A stretch of DNA of 64,000 bases, taken from assembly GCF_010894435.1 (NCBI RefSeq), contig NZ_JAAIXZ010000009.1, positions 353,342 to 417,341 of the forward strand. Reading direction: 5' to 3'. Of this stretch, positions 16,601 to 24,783 are shown one piece after another. The notes beneath the pieces are model-generated. The model saw nothing but the letters and a program-made list of their open reading frames with translations, ran no database searches and had not been told where the DNA came from. The position numbers and the translations under genes were made by a program. How positions within the stretch are numbered: the first letter of the stretch is position 1; every line of letters starts with the position of its first letter. The DNA is from Pyxidicoccus trucidator. GTDB lineage: Bacteria; Myxococcota; Myxococcia; Myxococcales; Myxococcaceae.

Positions 16601-19600
16601 TACAGCGGGCAGGAGGACTTCGGCGTGGGCACCGTGGTGGCCAACCGCGAGCGCGCCGAGCTGCGGGACCTGGTGGGCTTCTTCGCCCACACGCTGGTGC
16701 TGCGCGAGGACGTCTCCGGACAGCCCACGTTCCGCGAGCTGCTCGCCCGCACCCGGCGCACCTTCCACGAGGCGCTGGCCCATGCGGACCTGCCCTTCGA
16801 GGAGGTGGTGGGCGCGGCCCGCGTGGCCCGCGGCGCGGACAACCCGCTGTTCCAGACGAGCCTCCTGCTGGAGGCGCTGCCCCCCACGGACATGGCCGTG
16901 CCGGGCATGGCGTGGACGCCGGTGCTGCCGGTGCCGGATGGCGCGGTGGAGGGCACGTCGAAGTTCGACCTCCAGCTGTCTCTGGTGGAGACGGCGGACG
17001 GCCTGACGGGCGCGCTGGAGTACCGCACCGACCTCTTCGCGCCTTCCACGACGGCGCGGCTGGCCGGCCACCTGGAGACGCTGCTGCGCGCGGTGGTGGA
17101 CGCGCCGGACGCCCGCGTGGAGGACCTGCCGCTGCTCACCAGCGAGGAGTCGAAGCGGCTGCTGGTGGAGTGGAACGACTTCACCCCGCCCGCGCCCGAG
17201 GACGCGGCCCGCTGCGTCCACGCGCAGCTTCGCGCCCAGGCGGCGCGCACGCCGGACGCGGTGGCGGTGGCCGGGGACGACGAGACGCTCACCTACGCGG
17301 AGCTGGACCGGCGGAGCGACGCGCTGGCCTGGCACCTGCGAAGCCTGGGCGTGGGCCCCGAGGTGCGGGTGGGCCTGTGCGTGGAGCGCTCGGCGCGGAT
17401 GGTGGTGGCGATGCTCGGCGTGCTCAAGGCCGGCGCCGCGTACGTGCCGCTGGACCCTGACTACCCGCGCGAGCGGCTGGCGTACATGCTGGAGGACTCG
17501 GGGGCGGCGGTGCTGCTCACCGAGGCGCACCTGGACGGCACCGTGCCCGCCGGCCGCGCGCGCACCGTGCTGCTGGACGGCCCGGACGCCTTCGCGGCCG
17601 TGGGCAATGACGGGCCTCCGCCGTCCGGCACGGGCCCGGAGAACCTGGCCTACGTCATCTACACGTCCGGCTCCACGGGGCGCCCCAAGGGCGTCATGGT
17701 GCCGCACGGCGGCGTGGACAACTTCTTCACCGCCATGGACGCGCGCGTGGGCCACCAGCCCGCGGGCTCGTGGCTGGCCGTCACCAGCATCTCCTTCGAC
17801 ATCTCCGTGCTGGAGCTGCTGTGGACGCTCACGCGCGGCTTCAAGGTGGTGGTGCAGGGTGAGGGCGCGCTGCTGAAGGCGCCCGCCCGCGTCTCGGCGG
17901 CGCGTCGCAAGCCGGCGGAGTTCAGCCTCTTCTACTTCGCGGACGACGCGGACGACGCGGGGGGCAACCGCTACCGGCTGCTGATGGAGGGCGCGAAGTT
18001 CGCGGACCGGAATGGCTTCGCGGCGGTGTGGACGCCGGAGCGCCACTTCCACGCCTTCGGCGGGCTCTACCCCAACCCCTCCGTGGCGGGCGCGGCGATT
18101 GCCGCCGTCACCGAGCGCGTGGGCATCCGCGCCGGCAGCGTGGTGCTGCCGCTGCACCACCCGGTGCGCGTGGCGGAGGAGTGGGCGCTGGTGGACAACC
18201 TGTCCCAGGGCCGCGTCGGCATCTCCGTCGCCTCCGGCTGGCACGCCAACGACTTCGTCTTCGCGCCGGAGCGTTACGAGAAGCGCCGCGAGCTGATGCT
18301 CGAGGGGCTGGACACCGTGCGCCGGCTGTGGCGCGGCGAGACGGTACGGATGCCGGGCGGCGCGGGCACCCAGGTGGACGTGACGCTGCGGCCCCGTCCC
18401 GTGCAGGCGGAGCTGCCGGTGTGGCTCACCGCCGCGGGCAATCCGGAGACGTTCATCTCCGCGGGCCGGCTGGGCTGCCACGTCCTCACCCACCTGCTGG
18501 GACAGACGTGGGAGGACCTGGAGAAGAAGCTGGCCCTCTACCGCGACGCCTGGCGCGCGGCGGGCCACCCGGGCGACGGCCACGTCACCCTCATGCTGCA
18601 CACCTTCATCGGCGAGGACGCCGGCAAGGTGCGCGCGGTGGTGGAGAAGCCCTTCCGCAACTACCTCAAGAGCTCCGCGGACCTGATGCGCGGCCTGGCG
18701 GGCACGCTGGGCGTGGACATGGGCTCCGCCGCGTTCACCGAGGCGGACCTGGACCGGCTGGCCGGCCACGCCTTCGAGCGCTACTTCGAGACGAGCGGCC
18801 TCTTCGGCACGCCCCGCTCCGTGCGCGAGCAGGTGGAGCGGCTCAAGGCGTCCGGCGTGGACGAGGTGGGCTGCCTCATCGACTTCGGCATCCCCGCGGA
18901 CACGGTGCTGTCCAGCCTGCCTCTCTTGAACGAGGTGAAGGCCCGCAGCGACAGGGACAGCCGCCGCTCCGGTGGCGCGCGTCCGATTCCGCTCCAGCTC
19001 CGCGAGCACGTGGTGACGCACCTGCAGTGCACGCCCTCGCTGGCGCGCGCGCTGCTGGCCGACCCCGAGTCCGCCGAGGCCCTGGGCGGCCTGCGCCGGC
19101 TGATGGTGGGTGGCGAGGCCCTGCCCTCCCCGCTGGCCGCGTCGCTGAAGGCGGCGCTGCCGGAGGGCGCCGAGCTGGTCAACATGTACGGCCCCACGGA
19201 GACCACCATCTGGTCCTCCACGCACGGCGTGACGCAGGAGGCCGGGCCGGTGGCGTCGATTGGCTCGCCCTTCACCCGGACGCAGTTCTACATCGTGGAC
19301 GCGAAGCTGCGGCCGGTGCCGGTGGGCGTGCCCGGCGAGCTGTTCATCGGCGGCGCGGGCGTGGTGCGCGGCTACCTGGCGCGGCCGGAGCTGACGGCGG
19401 AGCGCTTCGTGCCGGACCCGTTCGCACGCGAGCCGGGCGCGCGGCTGTACCGCACGGGAGACCGGGCGCGGTGGCGCGAGGACGGCACGGTGGAGTTCCT
19501 CGGCCGCGTCGACTACCAGCTCAAGGTGCGCGGCTTCCGCATCGAAGCAGGTGAAATCGAGGCGGTGCTGGCGTCGCAGCCGGCGGTGCGCGAGGCCGTG

Positions 19601-20167
19601 GTGGTGGCGCGCGAGGACGAGCCGGGCGACGTGCGCCTCGTCGCGTACGTGGTGCCGCGCGACGGACAGCCGGTGGATGCGACGGCGCTGCGCGACGCGG
19701 TGGCGCTGCGACTGCCCGAGCACATGGTGCCGTCGCTGCTGGTGGAGCTGCCTGCGCTGCCGCTCACGCCCAACGGCAAGGTGGACCGCAAGGCGCTGCC
19801 CGCGCCGACGGCGGCCCGGGCCTCGCGCGCGGCGTACGTGGCGCCGCAGAGCCAGCTGGAGCAGCAGATCGCCGAGGTGTGGCGGCGGGTGCTCAAGCTG
19901 GAGCAGGTGGGCGTGCACGACAACTTCTTCGACCTGGGCGGGCACTCGCTGCTGATGGTGCAGGTGCACACACAGCTCAAGGCGGCGCTGGGGCAGGACC
20001 TGGCGCTGCTGAAGCTGTTGGAGCACCCGACCATCAGCGCCCTCGCCCGCCACCTGCGGCAGGAGCCTGCCTCCGGCGCCGCGCCGGTGGAAGCCGCCCA
20101 GGACCGGGCGAAGAAGCAGCTCGAAAGTCTCAAGCGCCAGCAGCAGCGCGCAAGGAAGCAGGGGTAG
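13685..20167 (+). CDS. NRPS: FAAL-ACP-C-A(luciferase-like monooxygenase insert)-PCP
   Basis: A 2160-aa megasynthase, the likely initiator. Residues ~1-585 are a fatty acyl-AMP ligase (TSGSTGNPKG ~182, GWLPMFHDMGLIG, FYPCYGLAEATLIVTGG). An ACP has GLDSL with Ser652. The C domain has an intact HHIVTDG (His847-Gly853). The A domain shows TSGSTG ~1327 and FDISVLE (1371-1377), then is interrupted at ~1400-1755 by a luciferase-like flavin monooxygenase (FSLFYFADD, WTPERHFHAFGGLYPNP, SVASGWHANDFVFAPERY), and resumes through NMYGPTETTIW (~1833) to NGKVDRKALP. The specificity residues read DILQMGMIW(K), close to known glycine codes. A PCP (LGGHSL, Ser2088) and a basic tail end the protein. Similar oxygenases inside glycine A domains occur in myxobacterial MtaG/MelG, where the module is terminal; here PKS modules follow. 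Confidence 0.93.
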   Translation: MSDQNEKAASDFPTLVDLLRYRAERKGDALLYRFLETGDVDGPVEEWSYTRLDTRARALGALLRELGAKGERALLLYPPGMEFVAGFMGCLYGGVVAVPCYPPDPTRLERTLPRLRAIAQDSGAKYVLTTSFILEMSELFKPQAPELGELQWLASDAVPEARAADWKLPDVDVGSPAFLQYTSGSTGNPKGVMVSHTNILHNEALITRGFGLDASRSSGMGWLPMFHDMGLIGKVLQPMYLGFPCTLMSPIAFLQRPLRWLEAISHYKATCSGGPNFAYDLCVRKATDEDRARLDLSSWDLAFNGAEPVRRETLERFAAAFAPSGFKSTAFYPCYGLAEATLIVTGGTKGQPVVQGRFDAEALERGKGVDASAQAEGPKARTLVGAGVSAPDQRMLIVHPEARVPCAAHEVGEIWVSGPSVARGYWARPEESAHAFDARLASGEGPFLRTGDLGFVSPEGELFVTGRLKDLLIIRGRNLYPQDLELAAERAHRTVRAGCCAAFSVDVEGEERLVLAAEVDARDGFDASSVVEAVRRALAEEHSVHAHGVVLLQARSIPKTSSGKIQRRATRAAFLAGELEVVESSVVTGESSAPAEDATPAVPLKEQLTTASEPERPAVMERFLRQTVARVLHVDAATLAGDTDLAGLGLDSLMVLELHGQLETQLAVRLPAAFLWQNPTLASAASQLLEAWKGVRPESALVAPPLVADATGAEAPLSSGQQRLWFLDRLVPESPLYNVHFQLRLSGPLDEAALRRSLDALLARHPVLRSTFPEVGGQPRLDVRPAAPLALPKADLRALAPEARDAELRRLSLAQAKEPFKLGEGPLVRAELVALADAEHVLLMTQHHIVTDGWSIGVLARELAALYRAAVAGESPTLPPPALHYPDFARWQQGLGALLDGQRAYWGQKLAGLPRLELPTDLPRPKEPRFQGALHRLTVPRQLVEELRAMSRREGCTLFVTLAAAWTALLHRYSGQEDFGVGTVVANRERAELRDLVGFFAHTLVLREDVSGQPTFRELLARTRRTFHEALAHADLPFEEVVGAARVARGADNPLFQTSLLLEALPPTDMAVPGMAWTPVLPVPDGAVEGTSKFDLQLSLVETADGLTGALEYRTDLFAPSTTARLAGHLETLLRAVVDAPDARVEDLPLLTSEESKRLLVEWNDFTPPAPEDAARCVHAQLRAQAARTPDAVAVAGDDETLTYAELDRRSDALAWHLRSLGVGPEVRVGLCVERSARMVVAMLGVLKAGAAYVPLDPDYPRERLAYMLEDSGAAVLLTEAHLDGTVPAGRARTVLLDGPDAFAAVGNDGPPPSGTGPENLAYVIYTSGSTGRPKGVMVPHGGVDNFFTAMDARVGHQPAGSWLAVTSISFDISVLELLWTLTRGFKVVVQGEGALLKAPARVSAARRKPAEFSLFYFADDADDAGGNRYRLLMEGAKFADRNGFAAVWTPERHFHAFGGLYPNPSVAGAAIAAVTERVGIRAGSVVLPLHHPVRVAEEWALVDNLSQGRVGISVASGWHANDFVFAPERYEKRRELMLEGLDTVRRLWRGETVRMPGGAGTQVDVTLRPRPVQAELPVWLTAAGNPETFISAGRLGCHVLTHLLGQTWEDLEKKLALYRDAWRAAGHPGDGHVTLMLHTFIGEDAGKVRAVVEKPFRNYLKSSADLMRGLAGTLGVDMGSAAFTEADLDRLAGHAFERYFETSGLFGTPRSVREQVERLKASGVDEVGCLIDFGIPADTVLSSLPLLNEVKARSDRDSRRSGGARPIPLQLREHVVTHLQCTPSLARALLADPESAEALGGLRRLMVGGEALPSPLAASLKAALPEGAELVNMYGPTETTIWSSTHGVTQEAGPVASIGSPFTRTQFYIVDAKLRPVPVGVPGELFIGGAGVVRGYLARPELTAERFVPDPFAREPGARLYRTGDRARWREDGTVEFLGRVDYQLKVRGFRIEAGEIEAVLASQPAVREAVVVAREDEPGDVRLVAYVVPRDGQPVDATALRDAVALRLPEHMVPSLLVELPALPLTPNGKVDRKALPAPTAARASRAAYVAPQSQLEQQIAEVWRRVLKLEQVGVHDNFFDLGGHSLLMVQVHTQLKAALGQDLALLKLLEHPTISALARHLRQEPASGAAPVEAAQDRAKKQLESLKRQQQRARKQG

Positions 20168-20173
20168 AGCGTC

Positions 20174-23100
20174 ATGGGTCGTCACAGCCAGTACGAGGGG
20201 GACGCGGGGCTCGCGGTAGCCATCGTCGGAATGTCCGTGCGGGTGCCCGGCGCGGAGGACGTGGACGCGTTCTGGCGCGTGCTGCGCGGCGGCGTGGAGG
20301 CCATCTCGTTCTTCACCGACGAGGCGCTCAAGTCGCTCGGCGTGGAGCCGGCGTTCCTCGCCAATCCGAACTTCGTCCGCGCGGCGCCCGTGCTGGAGCG
20401 GCCCGGCCGCTTCGACGCGGCCTTCTTCGGCTATGCGCCCCGCGAGGCGGAGCTGCTGGACCCGCAGCACCGCATCTTCCTGGAGTGCGCGTGGAAGGCG
20501 CTGGAGCACGCGGGCTACGCCCCGGGCCGCATCCAGGGAGCCACGGGCGTCTACGCCGGCTCCAGCCTGAGCAGCTACCTGCTGTTCAACCTGCTCACCC
20601 GCGCGGAGTTCCAGCAGGCCGAGGACACCTTCCCGGCCATGGTGGGCAACGACAAGGACTTCCTCGCCACGCGCGTGGCGTACCACTTCAACCTCAAGGG
20701 CCCTGCCCTCACGGTGCAGACGGGCTGCTCCACGTCCCTGGTGGCCACGCACCTCGCCTGCCAGGCGCTGCTGGGCTACCAGTGCGACGTGGCGCTCGCG
20801 GGCGGCGTGTCCGTGCACATGCCGCAGCGCTCGGGCTACCACTTCCAGGAGGGTGGCATCACCTCTCCGGACGGGCACTGCCGCGCGTTCGACGCCCAGG
20901 GCCAGGGCACGCTGTTCGGCAGCGGCGCGGGCGTGGTGGTGCTCAAGCGGCTGGAGGACGCGCTCAACGACGGCGACACCATCCACGCCGTCATCCGTGG
21001 CTCGGCCATCAACAACGACGGCGCGGTGAAGGTGGGCTACACCGCGCCCGGCGTGGAGGGCCAGGCGGAGGTCATCGCCCGCGCGCAGGCCGTGGCGGAG
21101 GTGTCTCCGGACTCCGTCACCTACGTGGAGGCGCACGGCACCGCGACGCCGCTGGGTGACCCCGTGGAGGTGCAGGCGCTCACCCAGGCGTTCCGCGCCG
21201 GCACCGACAAGCGCGGCTTCTGCGGGCTGGGCTCGGTGAAGACCAACGTGGGCCACCTGGACGCGGCGGCGGGCGTGACGGGGCTGGTGAAGACGGTGCT
21301 CGCGCTGGAGCACGGCGAGCTGCCGCCCAGCCTGAACTACGAGAAGCCCAACCCGCGCATCGACTTCGACAGCAGCCCCTTCTACGTCAACGCCACCCTG
21401 AAGCCCTGGCCGGAAGGCCCCACGGCCCGGCGCGCGGGCGTCAGCTCGTTCGGCATCGGCGGCACCAACGCGCACCTGGTGCTGGAGGAGGCCCCGGCCA
21501 CCGCGCCCGGCGACGCGCCCCGCCCCTGGCAATTGCTGGCGCTGTCCGCGAAGACGCCGAGCGCGCTGGAGACCCTGACCACCGGGCTGAAGCAGCACCT
21601 GGACGCGCACCCCGAGCAGGCGCTCGCGGACGTGGCGTGGACGCTCCAGGCGGGCCGCAAGCCCATGGAGCACCGCCGCGTGGTGGTGTGCCGTGAGCGC
21701 GAGGACGCGCTGCGGGCGCTGGAGACGAAGGACCCGCAGCGCACCTTCACGCTGGCGCCGGGCAACACCGTGCCCTCCGCCGTCTTCATGTTCCCCGGCG
21801 GCGGCGCGCAGTACCCGGACATGGGCCGCGGCCTGTACGCCTCCGAGAAGGTGTTCCGCGAGGCGGTGGACAAGTGCTGTGAGCTGCTCCGCCCCCGGCT
21901 GGGCTTCGACCTGCGGCCGGACATGTACCCGGACGCGTCGCGCGCCGAGGACGCGGTGCGGAAGCTCAAGCGCACCTCGCTGGCGCTGCCCGCGCTCTTC
22001 ACGGTGGAGTACGCGCTGGCGCAGCTGTGGCAGTCCTGGGGCGTGAAGCCCGAGGCGCTCATCGGCCACAGCCTGGGCGAGTACGCGGCGGCCTGCCTCG
22101 CGGGCGTCTTCTCGCTGGAGGACGCGCTGGCGCTGGTGGTGCTGCGCGGCAAGCTCTTCGAGGAGCTGCCCGGTGGCGGCATGCTCAGCGTGCCCCTGCC
22201 CGAGGCCGAGGTGCGCCCGCTGCTGGGGACCACGCTGTCCATGGCCGCGGTGAACGGGCCCTCGCAGTGCGTGGTGGCAGGCACGGTGGAGGCGATTGAA
22301 GCGCTGGCCGCGGAGCTGACGAAGCGCGAGGTGGAGTTCCGCCACATCCCCATCGACGTGGCGGCGCACTCGCACCTGGTGGAGCCGATTCTGGCGCGCT
22401 TCCAGGCCTTCGTCGGGACGCTGAAGCGCAACGCGCCCACGCTGCCGATTGTCTCCAACGTCACCGGCACGTGGATGACGCCCGAGGAGGCCGCAGACCC
22501 GGCGTACTGGACGCGGCACCTGCGGCAGACGGTGCGCTTCGGCGACGGCGTGCGCACGCTGGCCACCCAGCCCGGCCGCGTCTACCTGGAGGTGGGCCCG
22601 GGCCGCACGCTGGGCACGCTGGCGCGCCTGCAGCTCACGGGGCCCAAGGCGCCTCCGGTGCTCTCCTCGCTGCGCCACCCGCAGGACCCGGTGGCGGATG
22701 ACGAGTTCCTCGCCACCGTGCTCGGCCGGCTGTGGGCCGCGGGCATGGAGGTGGACTGGAGCGCCGTACACGGCGGAGCGCGGCGCCTGCGCGTGCCGCT
22801 GCCCACCTACCCCTTCGAGGGCCAGGACTACTGGCTCGCGCCGGAGGCCGCCTCGTCGCGCCGCAAGGGCCTGGCGCGCAAGAGCGCGGACGTGGCTGGC
22901 TGGTTCTACCTGCCCTCGTGGCAGCGCGCGCCGCTGCCGCTGCCCACGGCGGCTCCGGTGGAGGCGCGCGGCTGGCTCGTCTTCCAGGACGCGCGCGGCA
23001 TTGGCGCGGCCCTGGCGGAGCGGCTGGAGCGACAGGGCCACTCCGTCGTGCGAGTCACCCCGGGCTCCCGCTTCAACGCGGAGACGGAGCAGCACTTCAC

Positions 23101-24727
23101 CGTGGACCCGCGTGAGCGCGAGGACTTCGCCAGCGTGCTGCGCGCGCTGAAGGCCCGCGACTTCAAGGTGGACCGCGCGGTGTACCTGTGGAGCCTGGAT
23201 GCCCCCGTCGGCGTGGAGGCGCTCCCTCCCGGGGCGCGCTTCGAGGAGTCGCAGGAGCGTGGCTTCCTCGGCGTGCTGAAGCTGTCACAGGCGCTGGCCG
23301 AGGCGGATCTGCCCGGTCCGGTGGAGTTGACGGTGGTGGGCCGCGAGGCGCTGGAGGTGGAGAGCGCGGACGCGGTGGCTCCCGAGCACGCTCCGCTGGT
23401 CGCGCTGTGCAAGGTGATTGCGCAGGAGCAGGACACCCTGGCCTGCCGCTACGTGGACCTGCGGGCCCCGGTGGCGATGGCCACCGAGGCGCTGCTGCGC
23501 GAGGTGACGTCCGGCTCGTTCGAGCCCGTCGTCGCGTGGCGTGGCTCGCACCGGCACGCGCAGACGTACGAGCCGCAGCGGATTGAATCGGATGCACCGG
23601 CGGCCCGGCCCCTCAAGACGCGCGGCGTGTACCTCATCACCGGCGGCCTGGGTGGCGTGGGCCTGCTGCTCGCGAACCACCTGGCGCGGAACCATCAGGC
23701 GCGGCTGGTGCTGGTGGGCCGCTCGGGCGCGGGGGATGTGGACGACCGGCGCCAGCGCGCGGTCCAGGCGCTGGAGGCCGCGGGTGCGGAGGTGCTGGTG
23801 GCCCGCGCGGATGTCTCGGACCCGGCCCAGCTTCGCGGGGTGCTCGCGGAGGCGGATGCCCGCTTCGGAACGGTCGATGGTGTCATCCACGCGGCGGGCC
23901 TGGCCGGTGACGGCGCGGTGGCGCTGCTCAGCGGGCTGGACGCGGCCACGTGCGCGCCCCACTTCCGGGCGAAGGTGCATGGCACGTATGCGCTGGAGGC
24001 GGCGCTGGCGGGCCGCCCGCTGGACTTCGTCCTGCTGGTGTCCTCCAACGCGGCCGTGCTGGGCGGCCTGGGGCTCGCGGCGTACGGCGCGGCCAATGCG
24101 TTCCTGGACTCCTTCGCGGCGTCACGCTCGCGGGACGGCCAGGCGCGCTGGCTGAGCACCAACTGGGACGGCTGGCCCGTGGTCGCCGAGGGCGAGCGCG
24201 CGGTGCAGACCAGCATCGACCAGTTCGCCATGTCCGCCACCGAGGCGGTGGAGGCCTTCCGCCGCGTGGTGGAGGCCCCGCTGGCCGGACAGGTGGTGGT
24301 GTCCACGGGCAACCTGGACGCGCGGCTGGCGCAGTGGGTGCGGCGCGAAGGCGCGGCGGCGAAGAAGGACTCGGCCGGCGGCGCGCTGCACGCGCGGCCC
24401 ACGCTGGGCACCGAGTACGTGGCGCCCACCGACGACGTGGAGCTCGCGCTGGCGCGGGTGTGGCAGGAGCAGCTCGGCCTGGAGCAGCTCGGCATCCACG
24501 ACAACTTCTTCGACCTGGGAGGCAACTCGCTCCTGTGGCTGAAGATTGTCGGGCGCCTGAAGCGGGAGCTGGGGCGGGACGTGCCGCTCACCTCCGTCTT
24601 CGAGGCCCCCACGGTGGCCACCCTGGCGAAGAAGCTGGGACAGGCCGCCTCGGCGGAGACTCCTGGTTTCGAGGCCAGCCAGAGCCGCGGCGCACAGCGG
24701 CGGGAGCGGCGCAGCCGGCGCGAGTAG
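20174..24727 (+). CDS. Type I PKS module 1: KS-AT-KR-ACP
   Basis: A 1517-aa modular polyketide synthase beginning six bases after the NRPS stop. The KS is intact: Cys185 in QTGCSTSL, then EAHGTATPLGD and KTNVGHLDAAAG. The AT has Ser633 in GHSLGEYAAA, but the specificity loop reads VAAHSH (729-734) instead of HAFH (malonyl) or YASH (methylmalonyl), so its extender is uncertain. The KR is complete: the GGLGGVG nucleotide loop ~1156, VSSNAAVLGG and Tyr1304 in AAYGAANAF. The ACP has LGGNSL with Ser1452. No DH, ER or MT is present, so it should leave a beta-hydroxyl. The C-terminus is a short Arg-rich tail. It presumably extends the acyl-glycyl chain from the NRPS. Confidence 0.94.
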   Translation: MGRHSQYEGDAGLAVAIVGMSVRVPGAEDVDAFWRVLRGGVEAISFFTDEALKSLGVEPAFLANPNFVRAAPVLERPGRFDAAFFGYAPREAELLDPQHRIFLECAWKALEHAGYAPGRIQGATGVYAGSSLSSYLLFNLLTRAEFQQAEDTFPAMVGNDKDFLATRVAYHFNLKGPALTVQTGCSTSLVATHLACQALLGYQCDVALAGGVSVHMPQRSGYHFQEGGITSPDGHCRAFDAQGQGTLFGSGAGVVVLKRLEDALNDGDTIHAVIRGSAINNDGAVKVGYTAPGVEGQAEVIARAQAVAEVSPDSVTYVEAHGTATPLGDPVEVQALTQAFRAGTDKRGFCGLGSVKTNVGHLDAAAGVTGLVKTVLALEHGELPPSLNYEKPNPRIDFDSSPFYVNATLKPWPEGPTARRAGVSSFGIGGTNAHLVLEEAPATAPGDAPRPWQLLALSAKTPSALETLTTGLKQHLDAHPEQALADVAWTLQAGRKPMEHRRVVVCREREDALRALETKDPQRTFTLAPGNTVPSAVFMFPGGGAQYPDMGRGLYASEKVFREAVDKCCELLRPRLGFDLRPDMYPDASRAEDAVRKLKRTSLALPALFTVEYALAQLWQSWGVKPEALIGHSLGEYAAACLAGVFSLEDALALVVLRGKLFEELPGGGMLSVPLPEAEVRPLLGTTLSMAAVNGPSQCVVAGTVEAIEALAAELTKREVEFRHIPIDVAAHSHLVEPILARFQAFVGTLKRNAPTLPIVSNVTGTWMTPEEAADPAYWTRHLRQTVRFGDGVRTLATQPGRVYLEVGPGRTLGTLARLQLTGPKAPPVLSSLRHPQDPVADDEFLATVLGRLWAAGMEVDWSAVHGGARRLRVPLPTYPFEGQDYWLAPEAASSRRKGLARKSADVAGWFYLPSWQRAPLPLPTAAPVEARGWLVFQDARGIGAALAERLERQGHSVVRVTPGSRFNAETEQHFTVDPREREDFASVLRALKARDFKVDRAVYLWSLDAPVGVEALPPGARFEESQERGFLGVLKLSQALAEADLPGPVELTVVGREALEVESADAVAPEHAPLVALCKVIAQEQDTLACRYVDLRAPVAMATEALLREVTSGSFEPVVAWRGSHRHAQTYEPQRIESDAPAARPLKTRGVYLITGGLGGVGLLLANHLARNHQARLVLVGRSGAGDVDDRRQRAVQALEAAGAEVLVARADVSDPAQLRGVLAEADARFGTVDGVIHAAGLAGDGAVALLSGLDAATCAPHFRAKVHGTYALEAALAGRPLDFVLLVSSNAAVLGGLGLAAYGAANAFLDSFAASRSRDGQARWLSTNWDGWPVVAEGERAVQTSIDQFAMSATEAVEAFRRVVEAPLAGQVVVSTGNLDARLAQWVRREGAAAKKDSAGGALHARPTLGTEYVAPTDDVELALARVWQEQLGLEQLGIHDNFFDLGGNSLLWLKIVGRLKRELGRDVPLTSVFEAPTVATLAKKLGQAASAETPGFEASQSRGAQRRERRSRRE
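20903..20947 (+). repeat. 45-bp KS segment identical to one in PKS 2 (copy 1)
   Basis: Bases 20903-20947 inside the KS are identical to 25510-25554 in PKS 2, including wobble positions. The encoded QGTLFGSGAGVVVLK is conserved, but full identity at synonymous sites points to recent duplication or gene conversion between modules, or to shared extreme codon bias. Confidence 0.7.
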
Positions 24728-24783
24728 CGCGGCCCGCCGCTCTGTAGTGCAACACCGAGACACGCAACCCTGGAGTCGAAGAC

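Noticed and set aside
14186..23095. A 2969-codon open frame on the minus strand across the NRPS and PKS 1
   Set aside because: It is antisense to clearly coding sequence; in very GC-rich DNA the frame opposite a coding strand lacks stops. Its translation is His/Arg/Gln-rich and matches no domain.
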